From: DASVHS01 sp038244815
GTDB taxonomy: Bacteria; Acidobacteriota; Thermoanaerobaculia; Gp7-AA8
DNA length: 47,638 nt
Assembly: GCA_038244815.1 (NCBI GenBank)
Contig: JBBRTB010000031.1
Coordinates: 1-47,638 of the forward strand
Direction: 5' to 3'
The notes under the pieces are model-generated. The model worked only from the letters and a program-made list of their open reading frames with translations. It was not told the DNA's origin and searched no databases. Positions within the stretch are counted from its first letter, which is position 1. The number at the start of each line of letters is the position of its first letter. Below, in pieces: positions 35,818-45,277 of the stretch. The position numbers were made by a program, and so were the translations under genes.

Positions 35818-38448
35818 ATGGCGAACTTCACTCCCCGACTGCCGCGGCGGCGTACGGTGTTTCGTGCCCTGTCCATCGCCTTCACGGTCGCTGTCGTCCT
35901 GTTCGTGCTCCTCTTTGCCTGGGTTTACAAGCAGTCGGTCGGGAAGTTTCAGTTGCGAAAGCTGTCGCTGCCAACCCGGATCTTCGCCGACTACACGCCG
36001 ATCCGCCCCGGCGCTCCGCTGACGAGCGACGATCTGCTCGAGAAGCTCGACCGGCTCGGCTACCGCCAGACGAACGCGGCCAGACAGCCCGGCCAGTACG
36101 TCGCCCGCAAGCAGGGGATCGACATCTACACGCGAGAGTTCCATCACCCCAGCGGTGCCTATCCCGCCGAAGCGATCCACGTCGAATTCGGCCGCAACGG
36201 GATCGAGACCGTGACGTCGCTGCGGGAGGCCCGGAACGTGGAGACCGCGGCGCTCGAGCCGGAGCTCCTGACGTCCATTCTCAGCGACCAGCTCGAGAAC
36301 CGGCGGCCGGTCGCGCTCGACCAGGTTCCGCAGAGTCTGCAGGACGCCGTGGTGGTGACCGAGGACGTGCGCTTCTGGCATCACCCCGGGATCGATCCGC
36401 TGGGCATGATGCGCGCGGTGTTCCGAAACATCCGTGCGGGCGAGGTGGCCGAGGGTGGGTCGACGCTGACGCAGCAACTGGTGAAGAACTACTACCTGAC
36501 CAGCGAACGCACCTTCAAACGCAAGCTGGTCGAAGCGTTCATGGCGGTGATCCTCGACGCGAAATACTCCAAGAAGGAGATCCTCGAGGCCTACCTCAAC
36601 GACATTTACCTGGGCCGCAATCGATCGATCTCGATCCTCGGCGTCGGCGAAGCGGCCTACTTCTATTTCGGCAAGCCGGTTTCGGAAATCTCCGTGGCAC
36701 AGGCGGCCACCCTGGCGGGTATGATCCGCAGCCCCAACAACTATTCGCCGTTCAGCGATTCTCAGAAATCGCTGGAGCGCCGCAATACCGTTCTCGTTCT
36801 GATGCTCAGGAACAGGAAGATCGACCAGGCCACGTACGACAAGGCCAGGGCGGAACCGTTGCCGCGGAAGCCGTTCCGCGAGAAGAGCGGGCTGGGATCG
36901 ATCCCGTACTACGTCGACCGCGTGCTGCAGGAGATGGATCGCGACTACGGGGTCAAGGATGTGAAGGGACGCGGTCTGGCCATCTACACGGCCATCGATC
37001 TCAACGCCCAGAGCACGGCCACCGAGACGCTCGACTCCAGCCTGCACGCTCTCGAGAAGAGCCATCCCAATCTGCGGCGCAACGACACGCCGCTGCAGGG
37101 AGTGATCATTCACGTCGACGTGCCCAGCGGCGAGATCCGCGCGCTCGTCGGCGGCCGCAACTACGACCAGAGCCAGTTCAACCGCGCTCTCTCTTCCAGG
37201 CGCCAGGTTGGATCGCTCTTCAAGCCGTTCGTGTATCTTACCGCGTTCGAGCCCAGTCTTTCCAATCAGAACATCACTCCGGCCACGCTGGTCAGCGATA
37301 CGCGGCTGCCGCCCATGAAGCGGTACAAGAACTGGTCGCCGCGCAACTACGAGGACTCGTATCACGGGACGGTGACCGTGCGGGAGGCGCTGGAGCAGTC
37401 GATGAATTCCGCGTCGGTGCGCATCGGCCTGGCCTGCGGCATCGAACCGATCGTGAAGACGGCAAGGACTCTGGGCATCCAGACCGATCTCGACGCAGGC
37501 AATCCGTCCATTCTCCTCGGCGCCGCCGACATTCCGCCGATCGAGATGGCCGATGCCTATTCGACGATCGCCCGCGAGGGTTCGCGCATGCCGCTGCACA
37601 CGATCCGCTTCGTGACGAACGACAGCGGGAAGCTGCTCTCCACCGGTGACGACATCAAGGCCGTGCAGGTGTTCCCGGCCCGTGACACCTATATCCTCAT
37701 CAACATCATGAAAGGCGTGCTCGACCGCGGCACCGCCTCTGCCGCGAGAAGGATGGGATTCAAACATCCGGCCGCCGGGAAAACCGGCACGACGAACGAC
37801 AAACGCGACGCCTGGTTCATCGGCTTCACTCCACAGACGCTGGCCGTGACCTGGGTCGGTTTCGACGATAACGATCCCACCGGTTTGTCGGGAGGAGGCG
37901 CGGCCGTTCCGATGTGGACGCGTTACATGATGGCGGTCACGGATACGCAGGCGGACATCGACTTCAGCATTCCCGGCGGGATCTCATTCGCGCATGTGGA
38001 CGAGACCAGCGGCGGCCTGTTCACGCCGATGTGCCCGCGCAGCACGGAGGTCAACGAGGCGTTCAAGAGCGGCACGGAGCCGTACATGCCTTGTCCGCTG
38101 CACACCCCGCAGCCGCCGCCGATGTTGGGCTTCGATCAGTTCGGCAATCCCATCGCCATCGACACCACCAACATCATTTCGCCGGAAGGGATGACCACGA
38201 CGGACTTCATGCCTCCGCCTCCCCCTCCGTTGCCTCCACTGGGTGGCGGCGTCTTCCGCACCGACACCGCGACGACGCGAACCGACACCGCCCCTCCTCC
38301 GCCCACGGAAACCACACCCCCTCCGCGAACGGAGACCGCGCCGCCGCCGCGAACCGAGACGGCGCCCGCGCCGCCGCCTTCCGTTCCGCCGACGGACACG
38401 TCCTCGCAGCCGCCGCCGACGGATACAACCGGGACGACGAGTACCTGA
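35818..38448 (+). CDS. Bifunctional penicillin-binding protein (PBP1B-like, GT51 plus transpeptidase)
   Basis: This inner-membrane, periplasm-facing enzyme of 876 residues polymerises and cross-links peptidoglycan. One N-terminal transmembrane helix (about 17-38) is followed by a UB2H-type domain (about 55-150), typical of PBP1B. The GT51 glycosyltransferase has E182 in TEDVRFWHHPG and GGSTLTQQLVKN. The transpeptidase has Ser466 in SLFK, the SMN motif, and KTG at 655-657. The last 90 residues are a Pro/Thr-rich disordered tail with repeated RTETAPPP units. It completes the DUF4388-pgeF-PBP operon. Confidence 0.9.
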   Translation: MANFTPRLPRRRTVFRALSIAFTVAVVLFVLLFAWVYKQSVGKFQLRKLSLPTRIFADYTPIRPGAPLTSDDLLEKLDRLGYRQTNAARQPGQYVARKQGIDIYTREFHHPSGAYPAEAIHVEFGRNGIETVTSLREARNVETAALEPELLTSILSDQLENRRPVALDQVPQSLQDAVVVTEDVRFWHHPGIDPLGMMRAVFRNIRAGEVAEGGSTLTQQLVKNYYLTSERTFKRKLVEAFMAVILDAKYSKKEILEAYLNDIYLGRNRSISILGVGEAAYFYFGKPVSEISVAQAATLAGMIRSPNNYSPFSDSQKSLERRNTVLVLMLRNRKIDQATYDKARAEPLPRKPFREKSGLGSIPYYVDRVLQEMDRDYGVKDVKGRGLAIYTAIDLNAQSTATETLDSSLHALEKSHPNLRRNDTPLQGVIIHVDVPSGEIRALVGGRNYDQSQFNRALSSRRQVGSLFKPFVYLTAFEPSLSNQNITPATLVSDTRLPPMKRYKNWSPRNYEDSYHGTVTVREALEQSMNSASVRIGLACGIEPIVKTARTLGIQTDLDAGNPSILLGAADIPPIEMADAYSTIAREGSRMPLHTIRFVTNDSGKLLSTGDDIKAVQVFPARDTYILINIMKGVLDRGTASAARRMGFKHPAAGKTGTTNDKRDAWFIGFTPQTLAVTWVGFDDNDPTGLSGGGAAVPMWTRYMMAVTDTQADIDFSIPGGISFAHVDETSGGLFTPMCPRSTEVNEAFKSGTEPYMPCPLHTPQPPPMLGFDQFGNPIAIDTTNIISPEGMTTTDFMPPPPPPLPPLGGGVFRTDTATTRTDTAPPPPTETTPPPRTETAPPPRTETAPAPPPSVPPTDTSSQPPPTDTTGTTST

Positions 38449-38572
38449 AAGGTCGTGGGTCGTGGGGAATCGGAGTCGGTCGCGCGGCCCCCACGACCCA
38501 CGACCCACGACCTACGACCAACGACCCAAGCGGCCCCGCGACCTGCGACCCGCGACCCGCGACCCACGCCCC
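38449..38572. repeat. 7-bp periodic inverted repeat, copy H (between convergent genes)
   Basis: The 17-mer at 38451-38467 (GGTCGTGGGTCGTGGGG) is the exact reverse complement of 38489-38505, with a 21-base loop. The C-rich arm continues as further CGACCCA/CGACCCG units to 38567. It fills the whole gap between the PBP stop and the stop of the convergent Asp-box protein gene, a natural place for a two-way terminator. Confidence 0.9.
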
Positions 38573-41500
38573 CTAATGTCTGACTGCCCGGCGCCGGCTG
38601 CCGAGCGGCGCGTACTGGAAGGAGAATCCCTCTTTGAGCGTGCCGGTGGTGCCGTCCGGATTCGTCACCACGACGTTGGCATTGCCGGTGAGGCCCGAGC
38701 CGGCCGTCGCCGTGATGGAGTTCGCCGAGATCACCTGAACGTTTTTCGCCGGCACGTCGCCGATGAAGACGGTTGCTCCACTCCGGAAGCCGATGCCATT
38801 GATCACCACCGCTGTGCCGGCGGTTCCCATGGCCGGCGCGACGCTGGCCACGATCGGCGACAGCGCCGAGTTCTGCGTGACGGTGACGGTGATGTTCCCG
38901 AAGTCGTCGGAGAAGTAGTTGGTCACGAACATGCGCAGCGTCTGTCCGGCCTGAAGGGACACGGTCTCGACGGAGCTGCTGTCGCAGTCTGAGCTCACCG
39001 ATGGCCGGGTCATGCACAGCGTGCTCGTCGTGAACGAGCCGCACGCCTCGCCGGTGTATCCGATCAGGACGGCGGAGACTTCCGAGCCGCACAGCGAGAA
39101 CTGATAGTCGCCGCTCGTCACCGGTGTGAAGGTGAACCACGTCGACGTCTGCGCGGTGAACGGATAGCACGATGTCTGCGTGCGCGGGTCGGCCCCTTCC
39201 TTCGTGGCCAGGTCGGTCGTCACGGTGATGCTGTAGGGGAACGGGCCGCCGCCCGGGATCTGATTCGGTGTTGCACATGAGTCGGCGGGGTCGACGACAT
39301 CGACCTCCACTGTCTGCGCTCCCACACCGCCGCGTGAATCGATGGCCGAGAGACCGACCGGGAATCTGCCGGTGCGATCGAAGCGATGCTTCACGGTCTC
39401 GCTGGTCTGGGCGGGAACGGAAGTCCAGGAGTCGGGGAAGTTCCACGAGGCCGAGACGACGACGTCGTCCTTGTCGTTGAAGAATCCGCTGAAAGAGACC
39501 GTGCTCCCTTTCGGAACAGAGATCGTCCGTATCACGGGGAGGGCCAGCACGACGCCGGGCGGTTGATTCGTCTGGTCGGTGATCGTCAGCTCCCACACGC
39601 CCCGCCCATGTGTCGCGGCGCGAAGGATCGATCCGTCCGGCGTCGGATCGACGTCGTAGACCGACACCGCGGGCATGCCGCTGCCGAACCGCGTCCAGCT
39701 CTGGCCGCCGTCGGTCGTTCGATACACGCCGACGTCGGTGCCGGCGTACAGCGTGTTCACATCTGTCGGATCGAAGCGGACCGTCTGCGTCGAAAACGGA
39801 GGCAGCCCGTTCGAGCGCGACTGCCAGCTCACCCCGCCGTTGTTCGTGACCCAGACCGAGTCGCCGCCTGTCCCGGCCAGTGCGGCCACGGCGTGCCTGA
39901 CATCGACAGGATCGATGTCGATGTGAAGGATGGTGCGTCCGATCGGCAGGCTGCCGGTGACATCGGTCCAGACAGCGCCGCCGTTGGTCGTGCGAAACAC
40001 CCGGCGCCTTGGCGAGCCGGTGGCGACCATCATCACGCCCGGATCCTGCGGCGATATGGCCAGTGTGCGGATAGCCGCTTCCTGCGGCCAGGCCGTTCCG
40101 TCGTCGATCTTCGTCGGCAGCGGCGACCATCCGTCGCCCGCGCTCGTCGATTTCCAGACGCGATACGACGCCGTATAGACGGTAGCCGGCGTGCGCGGGT
40201 CGGTCTGCACGATGGAGTGGAACGGCTTGACCTCCTGCTGGTCGTACATCGGTGTACGCGCCCGCACGCGATAGAGCGATCCGGCGGTCAGCGTCCGCAG
40301 GATCACTCCGTTCTGCACGGTGGCGTAGGCCACGGCCGGTGTCGTCGGCATCACAGCGCAGTCGAATCCATCGCCGCCGGAGAAGGAGGTCCATGATGCG
40401 CCGCCGCTGTCCGGACGGTAGACCGTTCCGTTGTCCTGCTGGCCCCCGAAGACGCGGTTTCGATTCACGGGATCGTTGGCGATGGCGTAGAACTGCCGCG
40501 TGACCAGGCCGCGATTGTGCTCGACCGCCTGCGAGGCGTTGTCCGGGGAGGTCCAGATGCCGCCGTCGTTCGCGATCCATAGCGTGTTGGCGGAGTCGTA
40601 GCGGAGATCGTGACCATCGACGTGCACGGAGTTCAGCACGCGCGACCAGGTGGCGCCGCCGTCCGTCGAGCGCACGTAGATCACGCCGCCGGCGATGACC
40701 GTGTTCGGATCCGAAGGCGTCACCACGATGGTGTTTCCGTACCAGGCCTGCGTGCCGAGGTACGTGCTCACGGAGTTTTGTCCGGGGCTGGACACGCCGG
40801 TCTCGGTCCATGTGGACGCACCGTCGGTGCTCCTGTAGATGTGCGAGATCTCTTTGCCGGTATCGTTGTCGAGGATCGAGGTGGCCACATACAGTGTTTG
40901 CGGGCTGGACGGCGCGATGGCGATGGCCATCCGATTGACGCGTTGCGCGCTCGAGGACACGGGCAATCCCGACATCGACGGCTTCCAGGTGAGACCGCCA
41001 TCGACGGACTTCATCACGGTCGGCGTTGCGAACTTCAGGTCGGCCGGGCAGGCGTTGGCCGACTTCGCGCACCAGAACTGACGGTCCCACGTGGTGGCGT
41101 AGAGGTTTCGATCGTCTGAAGGATCCCGCACGAGATCGGTCACGTCGCCGTAGCCGGGTGTGCCAGGGGCCGGAATCGAGTTGATCACTTGCGACCACGG
41201 TCCGTTCTGCCCGTTGACCGATCGCAGCAGGCCCTGATTGGTCGCTGCCAGGACTTCGTTCGGATCCGTGGTACTGACGAGCAGCCGGTAGAACTGCGTC
41301 GCCGCAACCGATGGCGGCAGCATCCAGCTCTGGCCGCCGTCGAAGGACGTCAGCAGTCCGATTCCGGGGATGAAGTCTCCCGCGTATCCCCCTTCGCCCG
41401 TGCCCAGGTAGACGATGGACGGGTCTGATGGAGCGAAGGCGATTGCGCCGATAGAGAGATTGGGGATGTCGTCGGTCAGCACGCGCCAGTTGGCGCCGCC

Positions 41501-41866
41501 GTCCGAGGTCATCCATGCTCCACCGCCCGCTGCACCGATGATGGCGGTGCCGGTGATGGACGGGTGCAGGGCGATGGCCGTGGCACGTCCGGCGCCGTTG
41601 GACGGGCCGATCGACCTCCACTCCGAGCCGCCGATGGCGCTCGGTGCGAACCGCCGGCTGTCCATCTCCCGCTTGACCTGGCGTGTCAGATCGAGCATCA
41701 GGGACGGATCGATTCGCCCGAAGTCCCCGTGACGCTCGATGTATTCGTGGATCCGCTGCTCCGGGCAGCCCTCGTCGGAGTCCTCGGCCGCCGGCGGCGT
41801 TTGCGCCCGGGCGGGAAGCGAAGACAGCATGAGCAGGACAAGCGCTGCTAGGGTGCGAATCGACAT
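38573..41866 (-). CDS. Large secreted Asp-box/BNR (sortilin-like) beta-propeller protein with IPT/TIG end
   Basis: A 1097-residue protein with a Sec signal peptide (MSIRTLAALVLLMLSSLPARA-Q). Many Asp-box repeats follow, such as TSDGGANWR, SFDGGQSWM, SVDGGLTWK, STDGGATWS, TNGGAVWT, NNGGVSWQ and TTDGGQSWT, giving one or two beta-propellers as in sialidase/VPS10-like exported proteins. A PKD-like segment (about 780-850) is followed by a pre-peptidase-C-like stretch with paired cysteines (DSCATPNQI, CYPFTAQTSTWF). An IPT/TIG domain ends it (about 1000-1085, IVASVAPAMGTAGTAVVING). Catalytic sialidase residues are not obvious. A surface or extracellular binding role is likely. Confidence 0.85.
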   Translation of the reverse strand: MSIRTLAALVLLMLSSLPARAQTPPAAEDSDEGCPEQRIHEYIERHGDFGRIDPSLMLDLTRQVKREMDSRRFAPSAIGGSEWRSIGPSNGAGRATAIALHPSITGTAIIGAAGGGAWMTSDGGANWRVLTDDIPNLSIGAIAFAPSDPSIVYLGTGEGGYAGDFIPGIGLLTSFDGGQSWMLPPSVAATQFYRLLVSTTDPNEVLAATNQGLLRSVNGQNGPWSQVINSIPAPGTPGYGDVTDLVRDPSDDRNLYATTWDRQFWCAKSANACPADLKFATPTVMKSVDGGLTWKPSMSGLPVSSSAQRVNRMAIAIAPSSPQTLYVATSILDNDTGKEISHIYRSTDGASTWTETGVSSPGQNSVSTYLGTQAWYGNTIVVTPSDPNTVIAGGVIYVRSTDGGATWSRVLNSVHVDGHDLRYDSANTLWIANDGGIWTSPDNASQAVEHNRGLVTRQFYAIANDPVNRNRVFGGQQDNGTVYRPDSGGASWTSFSGGDGFDCAVMPTTPAVAYATVQNGVILRTLTAGSLYRVRARTPMYDQQEVKPFHSIVQTDPRTPATVYTASYRVWKSTSAGDGWSPLPTKIDDGTAWPQEAAIRTLAISPQDPGVMMVATGSPRRRVFRTTNGGAVWTDVTGSLPIGRTILHIDIDPVDVRHAVAALAGTGGDSVWVTNNGGVSWQSRSNGLPPFSTQTVRFDPTDVNTLYAGTDVGVYRTTDGGQSWTRFGSGMPAVSVYDVDPTPDGSILRAATHGRGVWELTITDQTNQPPGVVLALPVIRTISVPKGSTVSFSGFFNDKDDVVVSASWNFPDSWTSVPAQTSETVKHRFDRTGRFPVGLSAIDSRGGVGAQTVEVDVVDPADSCATPNQIPGGGPFPYSITVTTDLATKEGADPRTQTSCYPFTAQTSTWFTFTPVTSGDYQFSLCGSEVSAVLIGYTGEACGSFTTSTLCMTRPSVSSDCDSSSVETVSLQAGQTLRMFVTNYFSDDFGNITVTVTQNSALSPIVASVAPAMGTAGTAVVINGIGFRSGATVFIGDVPAKNVQVISANSITATAGSGLTGNANVVVTNPDGTTGTLKEGFSFQYAPLGSRRRAVRH

Positions 41867-41891
41867 GGCTAACCGGCTGGCCGTGGGATGG

Positions 41892-42896
41892 TTATTTTAA
41901 CGGATTCGGCCGCGGATCAGCGAATCGAAGATCGGTGACGAAACTCACATCGGTGAGCGCCCGAAGGAACGCAACGAGATCACTCTTGTCCGTCTCGGTC
42001 AGCGCGAGTTTTCGCGCATCCGAATACCTGTCAATCACTTCCGCGAGGGTGGCTATGCTGCCGTCGTGCATGTAGGGGGCGGTCAACTCGACATTGCGCA
42101 GCGTCGGCACCCGAAATCGCCCACCGGTTACCCCGTTGCTGACCAGGCCGAGCCGCTCGTCCCTCGATCCAACGTAGCGGACCGGTCCGGAGAAATTGAA
42201 TCCCCGATGGCAATCCGAGCATCCGCTGCGGCTCGAGAAAAAAAGCTGCATGCCGCGCCAGGCCTGCGGCGTCATGGTCTGTTGGTCATCGCTGTAAACG
42301 AGACGGTCGTAGGGAGAACGGCCGGAGATGAGCTCGCGCTCGAACGCCGCCAGCGCCCGGGCCACGTTGGCGAGACGGACGGGACGGCGTTCTCCGCGAA
42401 AGGCGGCCCGGAACATGACCGCGTAGCCGCCGTCCGATCGCAGGCGCGCCATGATCTCGCGCTCGTGATGTTTTGCTCCGAGCTCGATGGGATGCTCGTT
42501 GAGCATCGGCACGAGAGCCTGTTGTTCGAGGGTGTGCACGCGCGTGTCGGTCCAGGTGTAGGTGGCGTTGTACGCTGCGTTCGTCAGCGTCATGGTGTTG
42601 CGGGGATGTTGCCCGCCGGTCGATCCGATCGCGTGCGTGCGCCCGTCGGAAAACGCGAAGCGCTGCTGGTGACAGCTCGCGCACGACTGTGTTCCGTTGT
42701 ACGACAGGCGGGTGTCGTAGAAGAGAAGCCGCCCCAGGACGAACTTTGCGTCCGACTGGATGTTCGGCCCGGCCAGAGGCAGCGGAAATCCGGGCGGCAG
42801 GTTCCATACGCTCTGTGTGGCGGCGGGCCGCGGCCCTCCGCTGGCGCACTGCAGCGCGCTGCCACACAGAAACGCCAGGAGCAGGAACCGTTTCAC
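41892..42896 (-). CDS. Diheme cytochrome c peroxidase / MauG family protein
   Basis: A 334-residue periplasmic protein with a hydrophobic signal segment; ALQC near residue 17 may be a lipobox. It has two c-type heme sites: CASCH at 72-76 and CSDCH at 226-230. FVLGRLLFYDTRLS and RFRVPTLRNVELTAPYMHDG (with the candidate distal Met) are family landmarks. Members reduce peroxide or oxidise proteins; which applies is not visible. The GTG at 42896 overlaps the upstream TPR gene stop by 4 bases, so the two are coupled. Confidence 0.9.
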   Translation of the reverse strand: MKRFLLLAFLCGSALQCASGGPRPAATQSVWNLPPGFPLPLAGPNIQSDAKFVLGRLLFYDTRLSYNGTQSCASCHQQRFAFSDGRTHAIGSTGGQHPRNTMTLTNAAYNATYTWTDTRVHTLEQQALVPMLNEHPIELGAKHHEREIMARLRSDGGYAVMFRAAFRGERRPVRLANVARALAAFERELISGRSPYDRLVYSDDQQTMTPQAWRGMQLFFSSRSGCSDCHRGFNFSGPVRYVGSRDERLGLVSNGVTGGRFRVPTLRNVELTAPYMHDGSIATLAEVIDRYSDARKLALTETDKSDLVAFLRALTDVSFVTDLRFADPRPNPLK

Positions 42897-43543
42897 CACG
42901 AACGAAACGTCGAGCCGGTCTCGATGGACGACGTCTGTCCGCCGATGGTCTCGCGCTGCTGCACCCACTTCGCGAAATCGTCGAGCTGCCGCGCGTCGAC
43001 CCCGGCCGGATTGCTGCGCCGCTCCGCGACCCAGCTCTTCATCGAGACCATGAGGGCGTCGGCCTTGGGGCGGTCGCCGCCGAACAGCGTCACGTACGCC
43101 TTCTTCACCTCGTCGAGCTGATTGAGACCGAGCATCGCTTCGGCGCGGTATTCGATGGCTGGTGAGAACCCGGGCTGGAGATCGAGGGCCTTGTCGTACG
43201 CGGCGAGCGACTCCGGATACCTGCCGAGCTTGCGCAGCGTGAACCCGAGCTCGCTGAAGGCCTGGACGAGGTTCGGGTCATTCTTCGTGGCCCGCTCGAA
43301 ATCGGCCGCGGCGTTCTCCAGACCCCTGGCGATCTTCTCTTTCATGCGCGCGGCCTTCTCCGGATCCGCTTCGGCTTTCATCTCCTCATGCAGCTTGGTC
43401 AGCTTCTCCAGGCGGTGTTCAGCACTGTTGTAGTACTCGACAGCCTCGTCGTGAGGACTGCGCGTTCCCATGCTGCCGGCGCGGGAGGCGAACAGCGCGG
43501 GAGCGGCCAGCACGGCCATCAACATGATCAGGACTCGTTTCAT
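42893..43543 (-). CDS. Exported TPR-repeat protein
   Basis: A 216-residue protein with an N-terminal signal peptide (MKRVLIMLMAVLAAPALFA-S). A charged helix is followed by tetratricopeptide repeats: ADFERATKNDPNLVQAFSEL, GFTLRKLGRYPESLAAYDKA and LDLQPGFSPAIEYRAEAMLG. GGAGGG lies 4 bases upstream of the ATG. Its stop overlaps the diheme peroxidase start, suggesting a periplasmic partner or scaffold for it. The 141-bp gap to the divergent histidine kinase gene should hold both promoters. Confidence 0.85.
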   Translation of the reverse strand: MKRVLIMLMAVLAAPALFASRAGSMGTRSPHDEAVEYYNSAEHRLEKLTKLHEEMKAEADPEKAARMKEKIARGLENAAADFERATKNDPNLVQAFSELGFTLRKLGRYPESLAAYDKALDLQPGFSPAIEYRAEAMLGLNQLDEVKKAYVTLFGGDRPKADALMVSMKSWVAERRSNPAGVDARQLDDFAKWVQQRETIGGQTSSIETGSTFRSW

Positions 43544-43684
43544 GAACCCTCCTTTGATTCCGGGTCACATTGACTCCGGAAGGGGAACCGGGGGTGGACG
43601 TTCGTCCAGCAATGTGCAAGCGAACTGTCAGGAACGCAATCGGGAACTTGTGCCACCTGCCGTTTTGGGCGATGGTGCCGGATC

Positions 43685-45277
43685 ATGGCGGCACGATCCT
43701 CCGACGAGCGGCGCATCGCCGCGATCGTCATCCTCCTGGGCGCGGCGCTGCTGCTGACGGCGGCGATCACGTGGCAGGCCGTCGCGGCCGGCCGCGAGCA
43801 TCATGCCGCCGCCCAGCGCGCCGTCCGCGATTTCGCGGCCATCGCCAGCGACGAGTTGATCCGCCGCGCCGCGGCTGATGTCGAGGGCTACGGATTCGCG
43901 CCGATGCGTCAGGCCATTGCCGCACCGCTCAGCAGGGGAGAGCCGATGCCGTCGCTGGAGCGTTTACGATCGGCCGGTGAAGGACGTCTCGACTATTCGC
44001 TGCCACTGGTCCGCCAGTTGTTTCTGTTCGATGCGAACACCGGTACGGTCACACCGCCGGTGCCGGCGTCGCTGCAGCAATGGATGCAGAGGCGGCTCAT
44101 CGCCGTGGGGCGGGGGCGCCGCAGCGCCGGCGATCCGCAGGCCGTCCGCGTCAGCACCGGCGGAAGCGATGAACTGATCGCGTACGGCGTGCTGCAGATC
44201 GAAGCCGGCCGCATCTTCGGATTTCTCATCGACGATCGCGCCCTGGGTCCCTTTCTGGCCCGGACCTTCTCGCGGCACTCGATTTTTCCGCCGTCGGCCG
44301 GAGGCGGAAAGATGACGAACCGCGACATCTACGTGTCGGTCGAAAAGAACGGAACGACGCTGTTTCAATCGCCGGGCACGTTCGACCCGGAGTTCGGTCT
44401 GACCCGAACGCTCGGCGGCGACGACGGCGAGGTCTTTCGCGGTGTGACGGTACGCAGCTCGATCGTGCCCGGGGCGGCGCCGGCACTCGTCGTCGGCGGC
44501 GTTCCCTCCTCGGGCATGGCCGGGTATCTGGCTGTCCTCTTTACCACGGCCGGTCTGGTCGTCGCGGCCGCCTACCTGCTGCGCCGCGAGCGCCAGCTCG
44601 TGCGCCTGCGCGGTGACTTCATCTCCGGCGTGTCGCACGAGCTGCGCACGCCGCTCACGCAGATCCGCATGTTCGCCGAGACCCTGCTGCTGGACCGCGT
44701 GCGCACGGACGAAGAGGCGCGACGCTCGCTCGAGATCATCGACCAGGAAGCCCGGCGGCTCTCCCACCTCGTCGACAACGTTCTGTTGTTCTCGCGCGGA
44801 GAGCGCGGCGCGCTGGAGCTGTTCGTCGCCGAGCAGGACGCGGCCAGCGTCGTCCATCAGACCATCGAGCGGTTCGCCCCCACGGCATCGTCGCGTCACG
44901 CGCAGATCGTCGCCGCCGTACCCGATGGCCTGCGCGTACGCGTCGACGCCGACGCCTGGAAGCAGGTGCTGCTCAACCTTCTCGAGAATGCGGTGAAGTA
45001 CGGGCCGGCCGGTCAGACCATCCGCGTCGGCGCCTGCGCCCGCGACGGCATGGTGCGCATGGAAGTGGATGACCAGGGACCGGGAGTCCCGCCGGAAGAG
45101 CGAGAGGCCATCTGGGAGAAGTTCGTGCGCCTGGAGCGCGATCGCGGCACGCACAACGCCGGAACGGGGATCGGACTGGCGGTCGTGCGCGAGATCGTCT
45201 CTTTGCACGGCGGCCGCTGCTGGGTCGAGGACGCGCCCGGCCGGGGATCGCGCTTCGTCGTGGAGGTGCCGCGATGA
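43685..45277 (+). CDS. Sensor histidine kinase
   Basis: A 530-residue inner-membrane kinase. A first transmembrane helix (about 10-32) and a second (about 278-300) flank a periplasmic sensor region of roughly 245 residues with no recognised fold. The HisKA box SGVSHELRTPLTQIRMFAET has the phospho-accepting His318. The ATPase has the N-box NLLENAVKYGP, G1 DQGPGVPPEE and G2 GTGIGLAVV. There is no HAMP domain between TM2 and HisKA. The stop overlaps the response regulator start by 4 bases (ATGA), so they are a cognate pair. Confidence 0.93.
   Translation: MAARSSDERRIAAIVILLGAALLLTAAITWQAVAAGREHHAAAQRAVRDFAAIASDELIRRAAADVEGYGFAPMRQAIAAPLSRGEPMPSLERLRSAGEGRLDYSLPLVRQLFLFDANTGTVTPPVPASLQQWMQRRLIAVGRGRRSAGDPQAVRVSTGGSDELIAYGVLQIEAGRIFGFLIDDRALGPFLARTFSRHSIFPPSAGGGKMTNRDIYVSVEKNGTTLFQSPGTFDPEFGLTRTLGGDDGEVFRGVTVRSSIVPGAAPALVVGGVPSSGMAGYLAVLFTTAGLVVAAAYLLRRERQLVRLRGDFISGVSHELRTPLTQIRMFAETLLLDRVRTDEEARRSLEIIDQEARRLSHLVDNVLLFSRGERGALELFVAEQDAASVVHQTIERFAPTASSRHAQIVAAVPDGLRVRVDADAWKQVLLNLLENAVKYGPAGQTIRVGACARDGMVRMEVDDQGPGVPPEEREAIWEKFVRLERDRGTHNAGTGIGLAVVREIVSLHGGRCWVEDAPGRGSRFVVEVPR

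Noticed and set aside
34912..37767. Very long antisense open frame opposite the DUF4388-pgeF-PBP genes
   Set aside because: Its product is compositionally biased (Arg/His/Asp-rich) and shows no domain, while the plus-strand frames have complete catalytic motifs. It is a codon-bias shadow, as are similar long frames opposite 16868-20071 and 38136-41621.
13309..38572. Periodic repeats as CRISPR arrays
   Set aside because: Units are 7-8 bp with no spacers of constant length, and no cas genes are present.
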